From: Rhea pennata
Lineage: Eukaryota; Chordata; Aves; Rheiformes; Rheidae
Direction of reading: 5' to 3'
DNA length: 64,000 bases
Assembly: GCF_028389875.1 (NCBI RefSeq)
Contig: NC_084702.1
Span: 47,677,053-47,741,052, forward strand
The notes below the pieces were generated by a model. That model was not told the origin of the DNA. It was given only the letters and a program-made list of their open reading frames with translations, and did not search any database. This document shows, in pieces, positions 14,701-24,012 of the stretch. Both the position numbers and the translations under genes were made by a program. How positions within the stretch are numbered: the stretch's first letter is position 1; every line of letters begins with the position of its first letter.

Positions 14701-17700
14701 CAACCAGCACAGTGTCAGCTTCTCTTTTGTCACATGCATGGTGGTTGCAGAGAAATAAAACATTATGAGAGGTATGCATTAGAAACTAGCCAACGCTTTG
14801 CTTTTGCTTTGACTTTTCTGGGGCAGGAGGTGTTGGGAATCTCTGCCGATTCCTGCACTTGCTTCTTCCTTGAGCTTCATGCAAAGAAGTCACTGACCTT
14901 CATCAGAGTGTCTAACCTGGACTAACATAAGAGGCAGCCTCAGGCTCCTAGAGAATACAGCTTGGATTCAGAGAGCAGTTTTCCAGTGTCCTCTATTAAA
15001 ACTGTACCCGATAGGACTCTGTTCTCCGCTGCTTACACCAGCATGCAGCCACATCCATCTATACAAACAGGAGTATAAACACAGCCCAGCTCACCAGGTG
15101 GCATTTAATATTCACTATGAACATGAACAAATAACGACCCAAGAGGCAAAACAGTGACAAGCACTGTAGGAGGCACATGGTGTCCGTGAAGCCCCCATAC
15201 GCTTTTCTCTTAGCCGCTCCTGGCAGAGCGGCCCGACAGCACTTCCAACCACAGCAGAGACTGGGAGAAGACCTTCCTAATCCTGGCAGAGCCACAGAGT
15301 TCACTGGGTTCCCCAAGACTAGACAGGCATCTTCATCATTGCACTATATTTCTGGAAAAATAAAATAAACAATAATCCAGTCCTAATTATACGAAGAGAG
15401 AGCCTAAAAACTTGGCTGTTGAGGTGTCCATGTGTCAAATGGCAGTAAAACTACTTTCCCAGCTAAAAGAAACATTGTTCATTAATATATGCAACACTTA
15501 TTCCTTCCACATCACTGGGACATCCAACCAGTGTTATTTTTTCCTGCCAGCTGTCTATTAAAGAACTGCGAAGCAGAGCCCAGATGGATTTCTAAATGCT
15601 TCTCTTAACCAGACACTCTCAAATGCTTCATGTTCATCTGCTGCTAATCACAACAAGGCCCTGTCCCTCATAAAATGCTAGGAAGCATAATCTTTTACTC
15701 TGAAAATAAAACAATGCAGCAAGTTACAAGGAACTGTATCTCATAAGCCTATTCTGACTCCTGTGCATCGTCCTTGAATAATTCCTACAGATATTTAGAC
15801 TGTCTGCCCCCCTGTGAGCCCCATTTTCAACTGAGGTCCCAAATATTCTTTCCTCTTTGGTGCAAAGCCAGCATAAAGTAAAACAGTTTCTAAACTGTGG
15901 CGGCATTATCGCCTTTTGAACAGGATAGTCATTGAACACTGATCAGCTGCTAAAAATAGCTTCCAGCTATGCATGTGGTTGTATCAATGCAAAAAATAAT
16001 AAAATGAATTTTCCTCTGGGGTATTCCTCCACCATTTTTGCCTACCTCAGAACTATGACCCTCTTGCCAGAAGGAGCATGAAACAATTCTTTACTGTTAA
16101 CTTCATCTCTGCACCTTCCATCAGCCGGGAAGGGCTTAGAAAGATAAATACTCAGTCTGTATTTTTTAAGGTCTCAGGACATTGCTTCGCTCCGCGATGC
16201 GAGACGGAGCCGTTTAGTCCCCTCTCCTGAAGGAGCATCAGAACTAAGGACCCGGGGCACGAAAGCCCAGCGCTGCAGTGCTGCCTGGAGCTCACAGCCT
16301 GCAGTTAGATACTCGCTGGGACAGCGACCGAGCTTTGCACTCATGTTCCTCTTTCAGAGCCACGTCTGTGGAAGCAAGAGCGACCGTTCCCACGCTCGTA
16401 GTGAGCGGCAGGCACAGGGCGAGACGGCCGTCAGCACCCGACGTGCGTGCTCGCCACCGGCCACCATCAAAGCTCGAGAAGTTCTTGGTGTAGAGCAAGC
16501 GTTACCAGATCCAGCTTCAGCATCGCCTTTATTGAAGTCCTGTATGCAACAAAAACCTCTGCAAGCGTTGGTGCTGAAGGCGAGAGGTCTGGCCCGTCGC
16601 AGGGGCACACGTCAAAAGCTCGGCAGGTTACAACTCATCAGCTACCGACAAGTCACAGCTCCTCAGACGCTCCCGCGGCAGAGCCTCTCCAGCGAAGGCT
16701 GCTCCGAGTACATGCCAGATCTCTGCTCTGCGCAGTTTTAAAAGGGGTACATCAACATACCCTAGGAATTCATGTCCCTTCATATCCTACCAATGGCATA
16801 TATTCCAGATCTGTCCCTGAATCACTCAGCTGTTTTTCAAGAAATCCCCAAAGCTCTTCTGAATTAAGGCAAACAACAAGTACAATTCTGAATACTCGGA
16901 CTCATTTTTGCTTTCCCTGCATTAACAGTCCCTAGGATTGCGTTCACTTTTAGTCACAATTTTCTCTGCATAGGATAAAACCCTGGCTGACAAACCTCCC
17001 ATTCGGCTTCAGAAGAGCCAAAATTTCATCCATTTAACTGAAACCACCATCAAAACAAGTTATAAAATTAAACTGAAATTCCAAGCTTGCAGCTGTAGAC
17101 ATGTGTGTGCATGCATGGGCATATCTCTGGAGGTTTTGCACAGTTGGATAGCAGCAGTTAGCTGTCAGATTTCCAGAGTTTCACTTCATAAGGGCTGTTC
17201 ATGACGGCCGCTGTTAGTGCTATGAACAGGCTTGGGAAGGCGCTGCTGGCAGAGGGGCCCTGACCCAAGTTGGGGAAACGGGGGCAGAAAGCAAAGCTCC
17301 CCCGTGGACTGTGGTCGGTCCAAGCAGCGACCATCCGCACTGCTAAATCAAAAGGAAGGAACAGGGAAACGCTGAGGTGGTTCAAGGCAGGAACAGTTCG
17401 CGGAGGCAGGCCCTTAGGGTGGGCGTCCCGGGGCAGTTACGTGTGGAGCACCCGCTCCACAGCTGCAGGCACCGGTGGAGCCTTTCCAAAGGAAGAACAG
17501 GGTTGTGCTGACCCGGCAGGGTCCCCATCTGCTCCCCGGTCAGGGCGGGCAGCAGAACCCTTTCTCCGATAGTCCACATAAAGAAGTCTGGGAGGAATCG
17601 CATCAGGTAACTGGGACGGAGCCAGGAAACCAGGCTTGCCTGAGCCCCCGACAATAGTCCCTATCCAAAGGCTGCACACATCTCAGTAAGATTAAAAAAA

Positions 17701-17981
17701 AAAGAAATCCCCCAAAACACAGTGAACTTCAACAAAAATCGTGGTACTGATTGCAGCTGGAGGGATGGGTTTGGGTGTGCATTTCGATCGTGTGCACAGC
17801 TCATCTCCAACAATTCCACGTGGTCTCTGCGGAAACCCCTGACCTTGTGGATACTCCTGGAGGAAAATCCTACATGGAGCTGTTAGCGTGGGGATTTACA
17901 GGGTTTTCTGCTTGGTACTCCCGCACTGCTGGAAACCGCGTATTGGCACCAGAGCAGCTCGAGCTACTGGTCAGAGCTTCC

Positions 17982-18015
17982 GGGGGGGGGGGGGGGGGGG
18001 AGGGGGAGGAGGATT
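17982..18015 (+). repeat. Poly-G run and purine tract
   Basis: Nineteen consecutive G at 17982-18000 are followed by a G/A-only stretch containing a five-G block and two GG pairs. This is a strong G-quadruplex candidate on the plus strand, and the exact length is uncertain. Confidence 0.85.
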
Positions 18016-18396
18016 AAATGAAAATTACAGAGCTGTACAAAGTGCTTTTTGAGCAGAGGTCACAGTGTTTACCAGGATAGGGGGATGCGGATCCACATTT
18101 GCTCTCTTAAAGCTGGATCCCTCTGGCTTTTAGGAGAATATTTGACTCTTGTGTTGCAGGCAGTGTTTTGGGGGCAGAGAGAGTTCTTCGTGAGGAAAGT
18201 ACATAAAGTTAACCATACTTTTCCAGCCTGTGTAGAATTGAGATCTTAGCACACACATATCATACGCTAAATGCCATTTAACATTTGTATGCATGTATTT
18301 TGTGCAGTTAATAGTACACTTGCCCTTTCCTTGTTCCTTACATTTACTATGCTTTTATACCCATTTTCACAGCAGTTTCCCCCAAAAGAAGTATAC

Positions 18397-18499
18397 TTTC
18401 CCATTTTTGCAAGAGGCATAGCGTACCAGTTGAACGCCTAAAAATAGCGCCAGCAGCTCTACTAGGATTTCAGCAAAGATTTTGCTTTGTTCTTTCGTG
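18397..18499 (-). other. Exon-like minus-strand segment C (unidentified)
   Basis: On the minus strand a pyrimidine-containing acceptor (ending TACTAG) precedes about 103 bp of open frame, followed by a weak GTATAC donor. The frame includes the peptide EILVELLALFLGVQLVRY, hydrophobic and helix-like. Its 5' phase does not match the phase-1 end of the neighbouring segment at 18760-18822, which argues against a simple join. It may be chance. Confidence 0.15.
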
Positions 18500-18759
18500 C
18501 TAGTAACACCCACAAAAAGTAAGTAACGTATGTCTGGGCTATCACTGGAGCTGCGAGAGATGAACCACCCACAGCCCCATCTACAGATCCGTGGACACAA
18601 GTACAGGCAACTAGCTCCAGGACACCGGGCACCAAATAATCAAACAGCCCTGCAAGTTCAACTCAAATGCTTAGCCCCACAGCACAGATTGAAACATTTT
18701 AAACCAAGAGACACAAGTTTTTTTTTAGTGACTTTGTGTAGCTGTCCCCCAGTACTCAC

Positions 18760-18822
18760 AGGAAAGTCCATCAGATTTACACCACGTATTTAGCATCACA
18801 GCAATAACGTACGTGAACTCTC
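18760..18822 (-). other. Exon-like minus-strand segment B (unidentified)
   Basis: 63 bp, open, phase 1 at both ends. It ends at a strong GTGAGT donor, and its peptide includes EFTYVIAVMLNTWCKSDG. The acceptor AG (GTGCAG) lacks a good pyrimidine tract. Its entry phase agrees with the exit phase of the segment at 19589-19723, a one-in-three coincidence by itself. No family recognised. Confidence 0.2.
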
Positions 18823-19588
18823 CTGCACCTTGATTTTCTCCACTATGTCTATAGCCTTTATTTATAATTATCCAGTAAAGAGCAGCCCAAGACTCTCTCC
18901 CATTCACAATTCAGATCTCTCTTCCTTGGAGAAGACTGTGCCCGGCCCTCCATCTCCACTCATAGCTGGTGCTATCCAGGAGGCACTCACAGAAGGCAGA
19001 CATCTGCAGGTCATTTGTTCAGATATGCTTTTTTAACCCTAACTATGCTCATCCCTGCACTGACCTGCATTATATGAACAGCTGTGAATAAAGCCTTACA
19101 GGCTATCATTTGGAAATACAATCTGAAATTCGCATGTGTGTGTGGCCACCACGTTCCAGGAAGAACAAACTTTTTATTGACAAAAAAAAATGTAATTCTG
19201 ATCTTTTTTTGCATAAGACCCTACATGTCAGAATTTATAAATGCATCCAAATAGACAGTTAGAAATTCAGTTAATTTTGTACTGAGAGCTAATACTACAG
19301 ACCACAGCATTGTTTTATGTGTTAAATAGATAATTACTGACTTTTTGCTTCTACAGTTTTAGTAGCATTTCTCTCTTTGTTCATCTAGTCTACAGCAGAC
19401 ACTGTCAAGCATCCGTCTATATACCTATACTACGCATTAAAATTAAACAAGCAATATGACAAGAACAAATATAGTATCAAAGCCAGATCAGAAAAAAAAA
19501 ATCCACAGCAGACAGTTGAAAGTCATAGGCCCTTAATCTCCCCACACACGCGCCTCTTCCCCCCCCCCAAAAGGGCTGTGAAGCTTAC

Positions 19589-19723
19589 CTGCCAACGCAT
19601 TGGTGCCGTTCTCAACTGGTAACACAAGCACGTCAGAAAAATTTGTAGCTTGTCCTAGAAGTTCTTCTATCCCAGAAGTTTCCAGGTCAGACACCACGCT
19701 GACCACAGCAACAGCGACCTTAT
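19589..19723 (-). other. Candidate unidentified exon A (minus strand)
   Basis: On the minus strand a pyrimidine-rich acceptor (TTTCCTTACCTTTCAG) is followed by exactly 135 bp of open frame and then a GTAAGC donor. Both ends are phase 1, so the exon is symmetric. The 44 whole codons begin KVAVAVVSVVSDLETSGIEE and contain two N-glycosylation sequons (NFS and NGT), with a beta-strand-like start followed by a helix-like acidic stretch. That is typical of an extracellular module, but I do not recognise the family and cannot connect it confidently to other exons. It could be a real exon of a gene lost or missed in mammals, a pseudogene exon, or chance. The open frame also continues upstream through the acceptor. 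Confidence 0.35.
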
Positions 19724-19929
19724 CTGAAAGGTAAGGAAACCTCTCAAAGGGTATTCCCCTCAAAGCCAGGTGGAGCCAGGTTCTCCTAAGTGGCCTCCAC
19801 AGCTGAGTCTCCTCCGTGTCCATCAGGGAATACAAAAGAAGGCCGGAGCCCCCCTGCTGGGTAGGGGTCAGCACCTGCCACTGTGATTGAAGTAATGAAC
19901 TGTCCTGCAAGCTCAGCTGAGCACTTAGC

Positions 19930-21080
19930 TTTTGCTAGCTTCCTAGGTGATAAAAGCAAAGGTTGACTTTTAAAATCTGATTTTTGTTTGTTTTGAAAGG
20001 TAAATGCTTTTACTCAAAGTACAGCAAACAATAGATTGTGGGAAATATTCCTTTAGTGCTCTTATCACCATGACTGGAATTACTTAATTAACTGGGGAGT
20101 ACACCATACTAAGATGTACTTTTAAGAGTAATTTTTGATTGAGCCTTGAAGAGCTAGTGGATTCACGTTCTCTGCGAGCTGCTTATTGTGACACTAGGAA
20201 GGAAGCAACATGTATGTGTTTTCCCTCTGAAGCACTGGTTTCACTTCTTAATCTAGAGTTCTGGAAACCAGGTCTTTGGGGATTTTTTTAACAGAAGAGT
20301 CTAAAATGTGCTTCTCTTTTGCAAGTACAGCAGAGCGGGATTTTAGCCAGTTGTGGGGGTTGTCACATAAATAGAAAATTAGTTAGAATCTTACTCAGCT
20401 ACCTGTATTTCCTTGGCTGCAGTCCAGAAGGGTCAACAGCTCCTGGAAGGCACGTCTGGGTTGTGCCTAACCTTTGCTCTAGTTTCAAGCTGGGTAACGA
20501 GGTCCTATGACCATCACCCCCCCCCCCATCCCGGCACACCTGCTAACACGGACTAGCAGATGACCAGCAAGGCCGTCTCTTCTCAGAAGTTCCTCCTTTT
20601 CTTATAACTAAGAAAAAGGAATAAAGAACAATACTGAAAGCCGAAAGAGTGGGAAAGCCTAGGATGTTGCAAGATCTGCCAGATGCCTGGCAAGCAACTG
20701 TGGTATGGTGTGCAAGGAGGATCCAGCTGCCTCAGTTTTATTTTTCCTTTCTGAGGTCTACAAAGGAAAAGGTAGAGCTCAAAGCATGCATTTGTCTGTA
20801 TGCAACAGTGTGATTTTTTGCTGTACAATGCCAATCCTACAGCAAACGGAAGTTGGAAAGCCTTGTTTTGGACAAGGGAACAGCTCCTGTCAGTACCTGC
20901 CTATCAATTAAAAAGTCAATCAACAAAAAGGTGGGGTGAGATCTGGTGATTCATGGAAAAGAAATTGAATTTATTTACATAGCTTTTTTTGTGTTAAGCC
21001 TTGATGGTTTAAATAGTTAAAATGTGATTGAGCTGCTTATATTCTGTAAGTGGCCCAAATTCAAGGGACTTTCTCACTCA
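19930..21080. other. Intergenic, nothing recognised
   Basis: No coding or RNA feature is supported. A short C run lies at about 20516-20527. GC content falls here relative to the first 18 kb. Confidence 0.5.
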
Positions 21081-21082
21081 TA

Positions 21083-21588
21083 TAAACTGTGCCCAGTTTT
21101 GGGCTCCCCAGTACAAGAGAGATATGGACATACTGGAGTGAGTCTACCAAAGGGCCACAAAGATTATTAAGGGGCTGGAGCAGCTGTCATGCAAGGAGAG
21201 GCTAAGAGAGCTGGGACTGTTCAGCGTGGGGAAGAGAAGGCTCAGGGGATCTTACCAATGCATGTAAATACCTGGTGGAAGGGTGTAAAGAAGATGGAGC
21301 CAGACTCTTCTCAGCAGTGGTCAGCAGTAACGAGACTAGAGGCAATGAGTACACATTGAAATTACAGGAAATTCTATTTTAACTTAAGACAAATCTTCTT
21401 TACTATGGGAGTGATTAAACAGCAGAACAGGTTACCCAGGGAGGTTGTAGAGTCTCCACCTTTGGAGATACTCAGAACCCTGCTGGGCCCTGAGTAATCT
21501 GCTCTAGGTGACCCTACTCTGAGCAGGGGGGGTAGACTAGATGATCTCCGGAGGTCTCTTCCAACCTCAACCATTCTGTGATTCTGTG
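21083..21588 (+). mobile_element. CR1 LINE, 5'-truncated 3' end
   Basis: The segment matches the 3' end of avian CR1 retrotransposons. It contains the CCCAGTTTTGGGCTCCCCAG block and the end of ORF2, where a peptide like [10 protein letters not shown] is recognisable. The terminal ACTAGATGATCTCCGGAGGT block is followed by CATTCTGTGATTCTGTG at the 3' end. The element is in the plus orientation, about 0.5 kb long and clearly diverged. CR1 copies are normally truncated at the 5' end and lack clear target-site duplications, as here. Confidence 0.9.
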
Positions 21589-21674
21589 AAAATTAAACAT
21601 GTAACAGGCTAGGGACTCTTAAGCAACAAACTGATTTAGCTCAAGAGAAAGTGAAAAATGCAAGGATCATTATA

Positions 21675-21775
21675 CCTTGACTTATTGCGTGACTTATAGC
21701 AAGATCCTTATCTTCTGTGTCACAGGTTTTATCATGTATAAAAGTGGGATACATCATTGAGAGAGCCTCAAGCAA
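21675..21775 (+). mobile_element. MIR-like ancient SINE relic
   Basis: The order of words matches the MIR core: a GTGACTTA-like block, AGCAAG, a CTTATCTTCTGTG block, TTTATCATGTATAAAAGTGGGAT, then ACATCATTGAGAG. Similarity was judged by eye and the copy is old. The tRNA-derived head is not evident. Confidence 0.4.
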
Positions 21776-21799
21776 AGGGAGATTTGTAGAAAGACAAAG

Positions 21800-23690
21800 C
21801 TTTTTTTTGTCTGGAAAAATGAGTCGGCCTAATGTGGATGGCTTCTATGCTGTCTACCTCATTTGACCTTTTGTACCTCCAGCTGGGTGTCTTCTGTGTG
21901 CTACCAGAGGCCTGCATAATATGTGAAGAGTACTCCTGCTATCCCAATGCCCTTGCAAAAGTAGTTGGCTAATGGATGCTATTCTGGGTAAAACTCCCAA
22001 AAATCTGAGGCTTGAAGAACTTAGACTAAGGCTCTAAGACCTCAGAAACTGCAAGCCAGTGCCTTAACCTTTGGTATGCCAAGGGGGAGACAAAGCCTGA
22101 GAAGTCACTTGTTGCACTGAGAAGGCTGCCCAGGGGAGGATGCTTGCCTGGGCAAGTTTACTTGCCCTTGTTACTTTCTTTGTCATTTCCTGGCTTGCAA
22201 CTTTTCTCTTGACCTTCTCTTTCCCTCTTTCCTTTTGTCCTTATCTTCCCCAGAGTAACTTTCACCACTAAAATCAATGTATGCCATCATCTACAGACCC
22301 TGCCAATAAACCTTTGTGCATGTGAACCTGTCTCAACATCCTTTGTGCAACAAGGAGACTTATTCTAAGACCTTTGCTTTCAGTGACAGCTAAATGCTTA
22401 AGTACCTCTCTGAATCACAACCTAAGCATTGTAGTTGTAGACCTTTAAGAGTATCTAGGATCCCTACTGATCCTACAGGATCACTCTGTACAGCATTTAG
22501 ACAAAAATATGGTTCCTGCTAGAAGGAAAAAAATGACATATACATATATATAATCATAGAAGAATATAGTAATACAAATACTCTTTGTAGTCCACTGATA
22601 GAAAGCTGCATAAGTCAAGGTATTTAGCCTGTTAAGTCAAAAAGTGATGTTGGGGGAAAAAAATCAAAAGTAATAGGAAATAAGTGAGAAGTGGGGGAGA
22701 AGGAATGAGCTCCTCACCTCTAGCTCATCTAGAACCGGCCACAGAATGAAATATGAGTGCTTTAGGTAATTACAGAATACAAAAGCTGAACTAAATGTCA
22801 GACTGAGTCTCCCTAGCAGTAGTTTGAAATATTGAGTGAGATCATTCACCATGCAGGTTTATGTTAGTGAGTAAATGGTATAAGATAGGCTCTACCTGGA
22901 AGTCCTGTGGCACTAGACTCATGGTCCTATTGAGGTTCACACGCAGGTGCAATGACACTGTCACCATTCAACATGTGAAGGTTGGATAGATGGACCAAAA
23001 TGGTCAAAAACTAGCCCTAGTTACCCAAGTTTAACTTGTTATCCAATTATGTCTCTTAAGATTTTAAACCTCAAAAGAATTTTGGTCCACCCAAGAAGTT
23101 CCAAAACTGGAACTTTTTGAATTCTACAATTGGTTCTCCGAACCTCTTTAGTTCTTAGTTGATGTACAGGTGAACACAGACCATCTGGAAACTGGGTTAA
23201 GACTGTTAAACTGTTTAGGCACTGCTGGAAACTGTAGGCACTCATTATGGAAGGGTTACAGGAATAAATATATACACTTAAAATACTTTATTTTTTTAAC
23301 TTCTGTGATAGAAAGCTTATGTAGCCAAAAGATGGATCTCTGCTTATCTGCAGGTTTCCTGATGTTTATAGTGTTCCCTCAAAGTGATTTTCATATCCTG
23401 CAACATGTGAGGTGAGAGGCAGGAAAGCCATATCAAAAAATCTGTAGGCGGAGGAAGGCAGGCAACAGTGATAGCTCACCTTTAACCAGTGCATTAGTTA
23501 ATAAGCAGCTACTGCAGATCATGTACAAAAGTTCATGTGCTGAAAGAACACGATAGTTAAGTGTCTTCCTCTTTTTAAACTATTGGTTTGTTCACCAGCG
23601 CAGAGTTTTTATAATAATATACAGAAAGTAGAAGTATTGTTGTTTTAAAAGGCACAATCTTGTGAAGAGATTACATCCTTCTGGGGAGGC
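21800..23690. other. GLRX upstream region, no gene
   Basis: Intergenic sequence 5' of GLRX with no recognised exon or element. A short AT-rich stretch with TATATA words lies near 22535-22555. Distal regulatory elements cannot be judged from sequence alone. Confidence 0.5.
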
Positions 23691-23696
23691 GTTTTC

Positions 23697-23760
23697 AAGG
23701 AGGCGGGCACTATGCAGCTCATAAATATCCCAGACTGAGATTGCTGCTTTTTTCCCATCT
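23697..23760 (+). promoter_or_regulatory. GLRX: Putative GLRX core promoter
   Basis: A GC-box-like GGCGGG lies at 23702-23707 and a TATA-like ATAAATA at 23721-23727. That would place transcription start near 23750 and give a 5' UTR of about 60-70 bases before the ATG at 23815. The TSS position is inferred. Confidence 0.4.
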
Positions 23761-23814
23761 GCCTGTGAGCCAGTTTGTAAAGTGCAGCATTCCTGTTCAT
23801 TCTTAAAAAGAAGC

Positions 23815-24012
23815 ATGGCTGACCGTTTCGTGATGAACAGAGTCAGAGATGGCAAAGTAACTGTTTTTTTAAAGCCAACCTGCCCTTACTGCCGTAATGC
23901 AATGATGATCCTCAGAGAATTTAACTTCATGCCGGGATGTCTGGAGTCAGTTGATGTTACTGGGATGGATGATGTCCTGGATTACCTCCAGCAAACAACA
24001 GGGCAAGGAACA
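23815..24012 (+). CDS. GLRX: GLRX coding exon 1
   Basis: 198 bp, 66 codons, ending in phase 0 at a consensus GTAAGT donor that starts at 24013. It encodes the N-terminal strand, the CPYC active site and the helix up to DYLQQTTGQGT. Without splicing, the frame runs into the intron and stops after about nine codons. Confidence 0.95.

Larger units (their letters stand above)
5620..18390. other. Intergenic, GC-rich mosaic, no gene recognised
   Basis: No protein family is recognisable on either strand. The stretch alternates ordinary sequence with CpG-rich patches at about 7930-8220, 8930-9180, 9940-10110, 14410-14530, 16180-16480 and 17200-17560. The longest open frames, such as 10369-10782 (137 codons, plus) and 16447-16935 (162 codons, plus), have no motif or splice context that supports them. 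A runs of 23 and 21 bases lie at 12734-12756 and 13522-13542, and an A-rich purine stretch at about 14085-14130. No full CR1 or LTR element was recognised. Confidence 0.5.

Noticed and set aside
16447-16935. 162-codon plus-strand open frame, the longest in the window
   Set aside because: It lies in GC-rich sequence where stop codons are rare, overlaps other open frames on both strands, and has no recognisable motif.
1-23000. ELL2 coding exons expected by synteny
   Set aside because: No ELL-family peptide was found in any frame; the gene probably lies beyond the left edge.
23592-23855. Minus-strand open frame overlapping GLRX exon 1
   Set aside because: A shadow of the GLRX promoter and exon with no protein similarity.
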